Source of the DNA: Artocarpus heterophyllus
Taxonomy: Eukaryota; Streptophyta; Magnoliopsida; Rosales; Moraceae
Assembly (NCBI GenBank): GCA_025403435.1
Contig: CM046350.1
Coordinates: forward strand, 22,011,661-22,075,660
Length of the DNA stretch: 64,000 bases
Direction: 5' to 3'
Position 1 is the first letter of the stretch. Every line of letters begins with the position of its first letter. Of the stretch, positions 35,499-46,942 are shown one piece after another. Made by a program: the position numbers and the translations under genes. The notes beneath the pieces are model-generated. The model was not told the origin of the DNA. It did no database searches and saw nothing but the letters and a program-made list of their open reading frames with translations.

Positions 35499-37673
35499 TA
35501 TAACGCCCCGAAATTAATTTAATGTTATTGTAATATAAAATGATGAATTAGTGTGCAATAATTAATGTTTCAACATTAATTTGATCATTTGGTTAAATTT
35601 TGAATTTTAGGTTGTTTTGTTAAGTTAATTTAATAAATTCTAATGATTTCTTATTGTTTTAAAGTGTTGTTTTGAGTTTCAAAACCCAACAGTTTGTAAA
35701 ATGTTAAAAATATTCCATTTTACAAAACATAGGCGGCACATGGTTTTCGTACAGTAAAACCGCCCACCATTTCTCTCTATTTATTCTCTCTCCTCTTCCT
35801 CTATCTTCACTCTCAGCTCTCACCTCCTCTCTTTCGTTCCCTCTCGGTCTCTCTCTTCTCACTCAATTTTTCCTCAAAATTTTTGAATCAAAATTTGAAC
35901 CCAAGCTTCGGGTTAGCAAGGAGGAAGCTCAGGAACGTGATTTGGTGACCAAGAACGTGGATTGAAGCTTCGATTCGAGGTTAGTTTTGAAATTTCTAAA
36001 CTTTTTCAAAATTTTCAATTTTCGTGCATTTTTGAAATCTAAGTTTGTTTGAGCTTAGAAAACCCTTGATTTGAGTTAAAGGAACTTAGATCACCTAGAA
36101 TCTAAGCTTGGTTTGAAGAAAAATGGATTAGATTCAAGATTTTTCATTTTCCCTCATTTTCTCTCATTTTTGGATTTTTGGGATTTTTGTGTTTAAATCT
36201 TGTTTAAATGAGTTCAAAAGTGTTCTATTATATTTTTCTATCATCTATGAATGTTTTCCATGCCTGAGATTTGAGAAAAACAGGTTAAAATCATGATTTA
36301 GATTTTGAGAGAATGAAAACTCGTGGCTGAAATTTCTGGGTTTTTCTAGTTCGATAGGCCAAACTACGTGTTCGGCAGGCCAGATTCAAAGGATCGGCAG
36401 GCCAGACTCATCCGTTCGGCAGGCCAAACCTGGAGAATGTCTGGCCGACCAGACCTGATTTTTGACAGGCCAAACTGTACAATTCAGCCGGCAGAAGCAG
36501 GGCATCCGACAAGCCAGCAAAGCATGGGAAATTTTGTGATTTTCACCCGTTTTCACTGTTTTGAACCCCGATTGAAATTTCAACCTTATAAAATGATTTT
36601 AAAGATACAAATGGCACACTAGGGCATCCTAACATAGAATATCTCAAACTAGATATTGATCGACTTAGTGTGTATCTAGGATCGTTCGTGGTTCTGTAGA
36701 GTTAACGCATAGCGGACCGGGATTACGGTGTGGGGCATCGACACGAGTATCGAGGTTGGACTTTTACCCTTTCTTTGGTAACCCAGTTTCAAAATGATTT
36801 GGCTTTGAAAAGGGTTTCTATAAAAAAAATATCTTCAACAGTTGATTGAAAATGAAATTTATTAGTTGTATTTTTGTAAACCATGACTGAGATGAATTTC
36901 ATAATGAACTTCTTAATGAATGATAATGAAAACATCTGGTAAATGGACTTTGAATAATGTTAGAAATGAATATAAGGGCATGATGCCATATCAGAGATCG
37001 GGTCGTGTAGCGATCGACCTTGGGGGCAGGTCTTGAAACCCAACCGGGCCACTACGGTGGTGATATACTTATGGTTTGCCTAGGAAAGAGAAAATGATGT
37101 TTTTGATTGATCGAATAAACTGTTTTGGATAAGAACGGTTTTATTAAATTTATTTATTCAAGGTTCTTTTAAATAATTCCCTGAATAGTGAGAATTTTCT
37201 TTAAATTAAATGATTTATTAAAATATAGTCATACTGAGCTTTTCACTCACATTTTGTTTGTTTTAAATTCCCCTCCTTAGGTGGATTCCCATTTAGGTTC
37301 AGAGAGGACTCAACGGACAGAACTTAGGAGCAGTAGAAGGATTCATAGGTTATTTGTATTAATTGGACAATGCATGTAATGTTTTAACTCTATTTGTACT
37401 TGGACTGTGGTTGTATTATTATATTATCAGCACTATGTGTGTGCACAAGCTGTGGGTCAGTAGGACCCATACTCACGGTTTTTTATTATTTTATTATTCG
37501 TTTAATGATTTCACTCGCTTAATGTTTATAAATTCTTTTATAAAATATCGTTTTGAAACTTTCACATTTTTATATATTTAATTTAAACCCTAAAATTCTT
37601 GATTTTAATTAAATTCTCTCTTAATTAATTTAAATAATTCGTCACGTCACCTCTCGTACTCCGAGGCGTGACA
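35499..37673 (+). repeat. 5' LTR of the decayed gypsy element
   Basis: Begins TATAACGCCCC (first dinucleotide TA instead of TG) and ends GGCGTGACA. A CT-rich leader-like block lies at about 35765-35870. A cluster of about eight GC-rich inverted-repeat motifs lies at 36350-36515. Confidence 0.93.
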
Positions 37674-37676
37674 GAA

Positions 37677-37690
37677 TGGTATCAAAGCTC
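37677..37690 (+). other. Primer binding site of the decayed gypsy element
   Basis: TGGTATCAAAGCTC, three bases after the LTR; one base from the Met-tRNA site in its first eleven positions. Confidence 0.85.
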
Positions 37691-37779
37691 AAGGTTATGA
37701 ACCTTGGAAATTGTGCACATATAGGTATGACAATGAAATACCTCTGATAGTCTAAAATTTTATTTTCAGAAGTGAGATA

Positions 37780-38948
37780 ATGGCACCTAGACGTCGTTCG
37801 ACAGCTGACGCCAAGTTTGAAAATGATGAGAGCATGATGAGGTCTATGTTTGCAGCTTTCCAGCAGATGGCAGCCAGGGCTAGACCGGAGGATTCTGATG
37901 TTGGTCGTCGGCATATGTATTTTAAAGAATTCTGGCGTGCATCTATTCTGACTTTTGATGGTAATGGGGATCCGCAGTTGGCAGAATATTGGCCAGACTC
38001 GATCATGAAGCATTTGGATATCCTTAGTGTGCCTGATGAGTACCGTGTGGAATTTATTGCATATAAGCTCGAGGGTGGTGCTAATACTTGGTGGAAACAA
38101 GCTAAGCGTTTGGAACGTGGTAGTGATATCAGTTGGGACAGATTCGAGGAGTTGTTCTATGATCGGTATTTTTCGCAGAGGTATAGAAGGCAGCTGAGTT
38201 CTACAAGTTGCAACAGGGTGATTTGTCAGTTCGGAAATATGAGGCAAGGTTTAATGAAATGGCCAGGTTTGCTCCATCAGCGGTGGCATCGGAACGCGAG
38301 AGGTGCATTAAGTTTCAGGAAGGGCTCAAGGCTCCTATTCGGTGACAGGTGGTTGCTTTGCGACTTAGGAGTTTTGGAGAGCTTGTGTCGTCAGCAATAT
38401 CAGTGGAAAATGATTATGCGCAGCATTGTGAGGATCGAGCAAAGGCTTTAGGAGGATCGTAGAGGACTGGTAGGAAGAGCACTAGTAGCCTGTCCAACTC
38501 CGGGAAAGAGCAAGCAGGGTGGCGCGAACAGTGGTAGCAGCAGTTCATCTGGTAGCGGGCGCAGCAATCCCTTGCAGCTTCCATTGTCATTTTTGTCAGC
38601 AGCCAGGACACATCAAGAGGAATTGCCCGATCAGGAGTGCCCATCTTGGATCTCATACCAGAGAAGATGCCAGTCGTCAGTCGCAGCCTCAGACCCTACC
38701 TCCGCCTTAACAGTATCTGCAGTTGTAGTATCCTCAGTTCTCTCCTTAGCAGTTTTTGTATCCGGCACGAGGGCAGCAGCCGTAGTATTTCCAACATAGC
38801 GTCCCTCAGTATTGAGCACCGAGTGCAGCTAGCGTGCAGTCGTCTTCGTCTCAGCAGTATCGACAGAATAATCCAGGACCTAGCAATGTTGGTACAGGAA
38901 AAGGAAAGGCCCCAGTGCAGGTTTATGCAATGGCATCTGGAGGTTTAG
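37780..38948 (+). pseudogene. gag remnant of the decayed gypsy element
   Basis: The capsid-type frame starts at ATG 37780 (MAPRRRSTADAKFENDESMM) and reads well to about 38190 (GGANTWWKQAK, W-rich Gag core). A frameshift there moves the reading frame, which then continues (AEFYKLQQGDLSVRKYEAR) to a TGA at about 38343-38345. A zinc knuckle CHFCQQPGHIKRNC is readable in another frame at about 38585-38626. It cannot give a full Gag. Confidence 0.85.
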
Positions 38949-38959
38949 ATTCCTAGACT

Positions 38960-40219
38960 AGTAACGCGGTTGCCGATGGTACGATCTTAGTTTCTCAACC
39001 TTTAGCTCGTGTTTTATTTGATACATGTGCCTCTTATTCTCTTATTTCGAGTTCTTTTGTACATGCCTTGGGATTAGAGATAGAATAGTTTAATGAACCC
39101 CTAGTCATAACTTCTCCCTTGGGGCGGATGTGTGTGAATTGTGTATGTAAATCTTGTAAAATAAAAATTAGGGATGAGATTTTGAAAAGTGATTTGATTA
39201 TACTCCCCATGAGCTCATATGATGTAATTCTAGGGATGGACTGGTTGTCCAGGTATAATGCAGTTGTGGACTGCCATCTAAGAAAAGTGACCCTAGTGTC
39301 TGATAGGGGGACGGTGATCACTTACCAGGGTGGTGGTGATTGGTTAATGAGTGAGCGTCTCATGAAGTCGTGTTTGGGAGGGCGAAGAAATCTAGTTTGT
39401 TGTGATTTTCTTGCGAATCTAGAATGCGAGCCCTATGCCTTGAGAGGAAGTGTCGCGATTTCGGTGGTTGATGAGTTTGAGGATGTCTTCCCCGATGAGT
39501 TGCCAGGATTACCACCGCATCAGGAAATTGAGTTTGGTATTGAGTTGTTTCCGGGGACAGCATCGATTTCTATAGCACCTTATCGGACGACGCTGGCAGA
39601 AATGAAAGAATTGAGGAAGCAACTTCAGAAGCTTGCTGATAAAGGGTATATTCAGAATAGCACATCTCTGTGGGGAGCACCGGTTTTGTTTGCTAAGAAA
39701 CATGATGGGACTCTCAGGTTGTGTGTAGATTATCGGCAGCTGAATCGTGTCACAGTGAAGAATAAGTATCCCTTGCCCAGGATCGATGAGTTGTTTGATC
39801 AGTTGGGAGGTTCACGGTACTTCTTAAAGATTGATTTGCGTTCAGGGTACCATCAACTCAGGATTAAGGAAGAAGATATTCCCAAGACAGCTTTTAGGAC
39901 CCGGTATGGACATTTTGAGTTTCTGGTTATGTCACTTGGATTGACGAATGCTCTGGCAGCTTTTATGGATTTGATGAACAGGATATTTAGGCCGTATTTG
40001 GATCAGTTTGTGATTGTGTTCATCGATGACATTCTTGTGTATTCTAAGACTTGGGAGGAGCATGAGCAGCATCTCCGGATCGTGCTTCAGACTCTGCGGG
40101 AGCACCAGTTGTATGTCAAGAGGGAAAAGTGCGAGTTTTGGTTGACTGATGTCAAATTTTGGGTCATGTCATCTCGGAGCATGGCATTTCTGTGGATCCG
40201 TCCAAGATTGAAGCCATAG
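38960..40219 (+). pseudogene. Protease and reverse transcriptase remnant
   Basis: The protease centre reads FDTCAS at about 39017-39034, with the glycine of the DTG triad replaced by cysteine, and a stop follows at about 39087. From 39119 a 366-codon frame covers the end of protease (VILGMDWL) and most of reverse transcriptase: [19 protein letters not shown], then FIDDILVYS near 40018-40044. A frameshift near 40160 ends it. Confidence 0.88.
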
Positions 40220-42364
40220 TGGAATAGGAATGACCAAAGAATGTAGCAGAGATTCGCAGCTTCTTAAGTCTTGCTGGTTGTTACAGGAAATTTGTAAATG
40301 ATTTTTCAAAAATTGCAGCTCCGTTGACGAGATTGATCAAGAAAAATGTTAGGTTTGAGTGGGATGAAGAATGTGAGCTTGCTTTTCAGGAATTGAAGAA
40401 CCGGTTGACTTCAGCTCTAGTGTTGGTTATTCCTAACAGCGACGAGCCATATGAGGTTTACGCAGATGCTTCAGGGCGCGGACTTGCATGCGTGTTGATG
40501 CAGCATGGACGCATGGTTGCGTACGGATCGAGACAGCTACGACCTCACGAGCGAAATTATCCTACTCATGACTTGGAGCTCGCGGCAAGTGATTCACGCG
40601 CTGAAGATTTGGAGGTGTTATTTGTATGGAGCGACATTTCAGGTCTTCTCTGATCATAAGAGTTTGAGGTATCTGTTCACTCAAAGGGATCTTAATTTGA
40701 AGCAGCGTAGATGGATAGAGTATATGGAGGATTATGATTTTGCGTTGCAGTATCATCCCAGGAAAGCTAATGTGGTCGCAGATGCGCTTAGTAGGAAGTC
40801 TTCAGGGATTCTCGCTTGTTTGGCTTTTGAGAACTGGAGCAGGGATGCGACAGTGAGTGAGTATGGGGTACGGTATCATGAAGACTATGATCGAGTTTCG
40901 GTGTATCATGTGGAGACGACCCCAGCTCTTGTTCAGATGGTGAAGCAAAATCAGTGGCAGGATCAGCATTTGCAGGGGATTTGGACGCAGATTCAAAACG
41001 AAGAGCGGTTTGAAGAATGGAGAGTGCATGCAGATGGATTGTTGTATTTTCGGGAGCATCTTGCAATTCCAGCTATCGTCGAGGTGACGAAAGCCGTTTT
41101 GGACGAAGCTCATAGGTCTTAGTTCGCCATTCATCCGAGGAGCACAAAGATGTATCGTGATTTGAAGAGGCAATATTGGTGGAGAGGCATGAAGAAAGAT
41201 GTTCGAGAGTACGTGGCCAAGTGTACGACATGTCTTCAGGTGAAAGCCGAGCATCAGAAGCCTACGGGTCAGCTTTAGCCGCTTCCTATTCCAAGGTGGA
41301 AATGGGAGCATGTGACGATGGATTTTCTCTTAGGTTTGCCAAGGACGGAGTAGCCGCATGATGCAGTTTGGGTCATGGTCGACAGGTTGACGAAATCGAC
41401 GGATTTCATTCCGTTTAAGTCGACGTGTTCAAGGAAGATTCTCAGGAATTTGTATCTGCAGAATATAGTGAGGTTGCATGGAGTTCCTTTGTCCATCACT
41501 TCTGATCGAGACACCAAGTTTAATGCTAAGTATTGGAGGAGTTTTCAGGAGGCTTTAGGTACGGATTTGAACTTCAGTACGATGCTTCATCCTCAGACTG
41601 ATGGGTAGTCTGAGCAGGTTATTCAGATTCTCGAGGATATGTTGCGTGCCTGTGCGTTAGACTTCGGCGGGAATTGGAAGAAATATTTGCATCTGGCGGA
41701 GTTCAGCGTACAACAATAGCTATCAGGTGAGTATTGGTATGGCACCGTTTGAGGCGTTGTATGAGCGACCGTGTCGATCACCAGTGTGTTGGGTAGAGCC
41801 GAAAGACAGGGTTATTTTAGGGCCAGATGAGATCCATGATAGCAATGAGAAAGTCGCTGTGATTCGAGGTCGATTGAGGGTAGCTCAGAGTCGACAGAAG
41901 AGTTATGCGGATAGAAGACGTAGACCTTTAGAGTTTATGATAGGAGATTTCGTTCTCTTGAAGGTATCGCCTCGTAAAGGAAACTATGCTGTTCGAAGTG
42001 AGTGGAAAGCTTGCACCGAGGTATATTAGACCGTTTGAGATCACTCAGCGTGTTGGTGTGGTTGCTTATCGGCTCGACCTTTCGCCCGAACTCTCTCATG
42101 TTCACGAATGTGTTCCATGTGTCGATGCTTAGGAAGTGTCCGCCTGAGCAGGGTAAGATAGTTTCATTTCGCGAATGTGCAAGTTCGGGAAGATACAACG
42201 TACGAAGAGGTGCTGATTCAGATCATCGATTGGAAGGTGATCAGTTTGCGTCGTCGTGAGATACCGTTAGTAAAGGTCATGTGGAGCATCACGGGGTTGA
42301 TGAAGCCACTTGGGAACTAGAGTCGAGTATGCAGGAGTTGTATCCGTATTTGTTTTGTTTCTGA
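40220..42364 (+). pseudogene. RNase H, integrase and chromodomain remnant
   Basis: Pieces in order: the thumb/RNase H region (40324-40590, VYADASGRG), a frameshift near 40590, RNase H end (to [10 protein letters not shown] at about 40800), an integrase zinc finger ([15 protein letters not shown], about 41130-41240), stops at about 41277 and 41351, the core (TSDRD at about 41500; HPQTDG then TAG where Q is expected at 41607), a frameshift near 41710, and the C-terminal VFHVSML with further shifts. The frame ends at TGA 42362-42364 after EATWE...MQELYPYLF. Inactive. Confidence 0.88.
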
Positions 42365-42399
42365 ATTGAGTTGTAAATTTTGAGGGCAAAATTTCTTTT

Positions 42400-42412
42400 A
42401 GGGGTGGAGAGT
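42400..42412 (+). other. Polypurine tract of the decayed gypsy element
   Basis: AGGGGTGGAGAGT, directly before the 3' LTR. Confidence 0.8.
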
Positions 42413-44634
42413 TGTAACGCTCCGAAATTAATTTAATGTTATTGTAATATAAAATGATGAATTAGTGTGCCATAATTAATGTTTCAACATTAATTTGATC
42501 ATTTGATTAAATTTTGAATTTTAGGTTGTTTTGTTAAGTTAATTTAATAAATTCTAATGATTTCTTATTGTTTTAAAGTGTTGTTTTGAGTTTCAAAACC
42601 CAACAGTTTGTAAAATGTTAAAAATATTTCGTTTTATAAAATGTGGGCAGCACATGGTTTTCGTACAGTAAATCCACCAACCATTTCTCTCTATTTATTC
42701 TTTCTCCTCTTCCTCTATCTTCACTTTCAGCTCTCACCTCTCTCTCTCCTCCTCTCTCTCGTTCCCTCTCGGCTCTCTCTTCTCTCTCGTTCCCTCTCGG
42801 CTCTCTCTTCTCTCTCAATTTTTCCTCAAAATTTTTGAATCAAAATTCGAATCCAAGCTTCGGGTTAGCAAGGAGGAAGCTCGGGAACGTGATTTGGCGA
42901 CCAAGAACGTGGATTGAAGCTTCGATTCGAGGTTATTTTTGAAATTTCTAAACTTTTTCAAAATTTTCAATTTTCATGCATTTTTGAAATCTAAGTTTAT
43001 TTGAGCTTAAAAAGCCCTTGATTTGAGTTAAAGGAACTTAGAACATCTAGAATCTAAGCTTGGTTTGAAGAAAAACGGATTAGATTCAAGATTTTTCATT
43101 TCCCCTCATTTTCTCCCATTTTCAGATTTTTGGGATTTTTATGTTTAAATCTTGTTTAAATGAGTTCAAAAGTGTTCTATTATGTTTTTCTATCATCTAT
43201 GAATGTTTTCCATGCCTAAGATTTGAGAAAAATAGGTTAAAATCAAGATTTAGATTTTGGGAGATTGAAAACCCGTGGCTAGAATTTCTAGGTTTTTCCA
43301 GTTCGGTAGGCCAAAGGATCGGCAGACCGGATTCAAAGGATCGGCAGACCGGACTCATCCGTTCAGCAGGCCGAACCTGGAGAATGTCCGGCTGACCGGA
43401 CCTGATTTCTGACAGGCCAAACTATACAGTTCGGCCGGCCGAAGCAGGACGTCCGGCAGGCCAGCAAAGCATGGGAAATTTTGTGATTTTTCACTCGTTT
43501 TCACTGTTTTGAACCCCGATTGAAATTCCAACCTTATAAAATAATTTTAAAGATACAAATGGCACACTAGGACATCATGAAATGGTTTAATAACATAGAA
43601 TATCTCAAACTAGATATTGATCGACTTAGTGTGTATCTAGGATTGTTCGTGGTTCCGCGAAGCTAACGTATAGCGGACCGGGATTACGGTGTGGGGCACC
43701 GGCATGAGTATCGAGGTAGGACTTCTACCCTTTCTTTGGTAACCCAGTTTCAAAATGATTTGGCTTTGAAAAGAGTTTCTATAAAAAAAAATGTTTTCAA
43801 CGGTTGATTGAAAATGGAATTTATTGGTTGTATTTTTGTAAACCATGAACTGAGATGAATTTCATAATGAACTTCATAATGAATGATAATGAAAATATCT
43901 GGTAAATGGACTTTGAATAATGTTAGAAATGAATATAAGGGCATGATGCCATATCAGAGATCGGGTCGTGTAGCGATCGACCTTAGGGGCAGGTCTCGAA
44001 ACCCAGCTGGGCCACTACGGTGGTGATATCCTTATGATTTGCCTAGGAAAGTGAAAATGATGTTTCTAGTTGACCGAATAAACTGTTTTGGGTAAAAACA
44101 GTTTTATTAAATTTATTTATTCAATGTTCTTTTAAATAATTCCCTGAATAGTGAGAATTTTCTTTAAATTAAATGATTTATTAAAATATAGTCCTACTGA
44201 GCCTTTCGTTCACATTTTGTTTGTTTTAAATTCCCCCCTAGGTGGATTCCCATTTAGGTTCAGAGAGGACTTAACGTATAGAACTCAGGAGCAGTAGAAG
44301 GATTAGTAGGTTATTTGTATTAATTGGACAAGGCATGTAATGTTTTAACTGTATTTATACTTGGACTGTGGTTGTATTATTATATTGGTAGTACTATGTG
44401 TGTGCACAAGTTGTGGGTCAGTGAGACCCATACTCACGATTCTTTATTATTTTATTATTTGTTTAATGATTTCACTCGCTTAATGTTTATGAATTCTTTT
44501 ATAAAATGTCGTTTTGAAACTTTTACATTTTTATATATTTAATTTAACCCCTAAAATTCTTGATTTTAATTAAATTCTCTCTTAATTAATTTAAATAATC
44601 CGTCATATCACCTTCCGTACTCCAAGGCGTGACA
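42413..44634 (+). repeat. 3' LTR of the decayed gypsy element
   Basis: Begins TGTAACGCTCC, ends GGCGTGACA, followed by GTACT. It has an extra CT/CG-rich repeat near 42745-42810 relative to the 5' LTR. The motif cluster at 43299-43470 keeps more CpG sites than the 5' copy. Confidence 0.93.
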
Positions 44635-44639
44635 GTACT

Positions 44640-44880
44640 CCCCGTGCGTCTCCGGCGACGACGCTGCTCTCCTCGTGACTTCAGAGACAACACGTCTGAC
44701 AAGAAAGCCGAACGAAAAATCAGAGGTGAGAAAGGGACGAGAGAGAACCTAAGAAGAATGAAGAAAAAAGGAAAAAAAAAAACTAAAAGATTTCATTTAA
44801 GGGCAGTTTTGGGATTTTAGTTGGTTTTATACGTTGATTTAAACTAATTCAGTCTATTTACTAACTTTATAAAAACTTAG
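44640..44880. other. Right half of the split cassette
   Basis: A GC-rich piece (44640-44720), a GA-rich piece (44720-44785), then the inverted terminal flank ATTTAAGGGC...TTTAAA...AGTCTAT at 44790-44860. It belongs with 34900-35498. Confidence 0.4.
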
Positions 44881-45593
44881 TGCTATTAATTTTTATTCCT
44901 AATCCATATTGGTCTGTTTGCCGTTGCCTCTATCTTCAACAATTAGTCGTCTTAAATCGCATGAAAAAGATTTTGACGTGGAACTGGATTGACAGTTTCC
45001 ATATCCTACGCAAAGCCACAAAATTCATACGGATACGTATGATGTCACAATGCAATCTCTTATGTGGGCCCTGGCCCTTAAACTGGCCTGCTTTGATTGT
45101 CATCACATGGCAGCTTGTCCATACATTCCCACCAAGGGTCCCCAAATTTTTTTTTGAGGCACACCACAATTTTTTATTTTTTTTTTAAGTTTTTGATTTA
45201 TTTTCTTTTCCTCCATACACTTGCCTCCCATTCATGGCGTAACTTAGACTTTATGACTCTCCTTTTTTTGGTTGTGTGGTCCACTCACATTTCCCCTCTT
45301 ATTAAAATGAAAAAATATGCAAAAAATTGGCAGAACTTATATAGAAATATCAGCTTCATTTGGTAACCTAGTTGAAACTAAGAAGTTAATTTCAACTGTC
45401 ATAATATAAAACTCTCATATATTATCATATAAACCTCTCATTTATTATAATATTTTGATTTCAACTTATAATTCTAACTATTGATAACTCTAGTTTAGAG
45501 AGTTATTTGGCCACTTTTAATTAACAAATATTACTATGTTCTTAAGAAAAATTACATGAAACATCCAACTTTTTCATAAAAGCATGCTTTTAT
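44881..45593. other. Gene-free spacer
   Basis: AT-rich; no gene or clear repeat seen. Confidence 0.5.
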
Positions 45594-46809
45594 TGATGTA
45601 GGTTGAAGAAAGAAAGAAAACAAAACAAAAGGGAGCAAGAGCATAAGAAATCTGAGACTGGACCTTGTTGGCAGAGTTAAAGCGCCGCGGCGCCCAAAGA
45701 GCAGCGCCGCGACGCTGGAAGGAAAGTATGAGCAGCGAGAAGGCAGGAACTCAGCGCCGCGGCGCTGGGAAAGGAGCGTCGCGGCGCTACGGCGGAAAAG
45801 AAGAGAAAAAACAGAGAAGAAGCACCGCAGCGCTGGAAAAGAAGGGCCGCGGCGCCAGAGTGATACTGAACCACGATTTTTGGACGCAAAACAAGGGATT
45901 TGTTAACTTAAGAGTAGTATAAATAGAATAGTTTTGGGTAGCTAGGTTATCAGTTAATTTTGGAGAGCGTTGTTTATTTTTCTTAGGAGCCGTCAAGCAT
46001 TCCGGAGTAAGAAGTGAGAGAATTGGTGACAGAATTTCTTGCTCTCTTAACTCTTGATGTTTGATTCAATTAAATTTTCAGATTTTATTTCTTTTTCAAT
46101 TATGTTCTAATTTTCTTAGTTAGGGCTATGATGTAACCTAATCATGACGATGTGAATTTCATATTTATGCACCATAATTGATTTTATTCATGTGAGTTAT
46201 GTGTTATTATGTTTAATGCTTTTAAATGATTAGCTGCCATTTAAATGATCTGATGTGCATGTTCAAAACTGAGAAGGGAGAATTATGCAAATGCTTCAAC
46301 TAACATATAACCATGAATTAAATATGGATAGAGATATACCATATTATTTGTGTGGCTTCATCTAGAAAGTTCATGAATCCTAATGCATTCTGATTTATTT
46401 AAATTCACATAGAGATATAGTGAGTTAATAAACTGAGTAGGTTTGCTATACCTAGAGATAGGATAGTAAATAATTTAGGAATTTTCGTCATCACATGTGT
46501 ATTATTGATTGGGTTGCATAATTTTATGAAATTCATATCTAGTGATTATGGTGAAATCAAATGCCTTAACGCCATGTCTTATTGAAGTATCTTTTGAAAT
46601 TGATTGCAATTTTTATTCTTAATTTAGTACTTTAGTTCAGTAATTTATTCAATCACAACCTCATATGATCAACTAGATAAACCTTAGAGTTAATCCAATT
46701 TTAGTCCTTAGTTAGATTATTATACAACAATCCTTGTGAGACGATACTCTTACTCATTATTGTATTACTTGATCGATAACGTGCACTTGCGTTAGTGAAT
46801 TTTACCGAA
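45594..46809 (+). repeat. LTR-like relic with CG-rich palindrome cluster
   Basis: Starts TGATGTAGG, ends CCGAACA, and is about 1.2 kb. The right end (GAGACGATACTCTTACTC, then TATTACTTGATCG) resembles LTR or leader sequence of plant gypsy-type elements as I remember it. At 45681-45860 there are six copies of, or near, the perfect palindrome AGCGCCGCGGCGCT. No duplication or coding part was found, so the boundaries and the class are uncertain; it may be a solo LTR. Confidence 0.4.
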
Positions 46810-46893
46810 CAACTATATTTTTAAATATTCTTGATGATTCAAAACAATATTATACACATATATATACCTTACGACACATTTCCATCTGATATT

Positions 46894-46896
<3 letters not shown>

Positions 46897-46932
<36 letters not shown>

Positions 46933-46942
46933 TGCGTGTGTG
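46897..46942. repeat. (AT)n(GT)n microsatellite
   Basis: About 16 AT units followed by a short GT run. Confidence 0.9.

Larger units (their letters stand above)
35499..44634 (+). mobile_element. Decayed Ty3/gypsy chromovirus
   Basis: A 9.1-kb plus-strand element with duplication GTACT (35494-35498, 44635-44639), two LTRs of about 2.2 kb, a primer site and a polypurine tract. Its Gag-Pol is broken by several frameshifts and stop codons, many of them TAG or TGA where a C-to-T change at CAG or CGA would explain the break. The C-terminus ending EATWE...YPYLF fits a chromovirus. Clearly older than the element at 1045-11874. Confidence 0.95.

Noticed and set aside
37642..38247. 201-codon minus-strand frame
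   Set aside because: Antisense shadow of the gag remnant of the decayed gypsy element.
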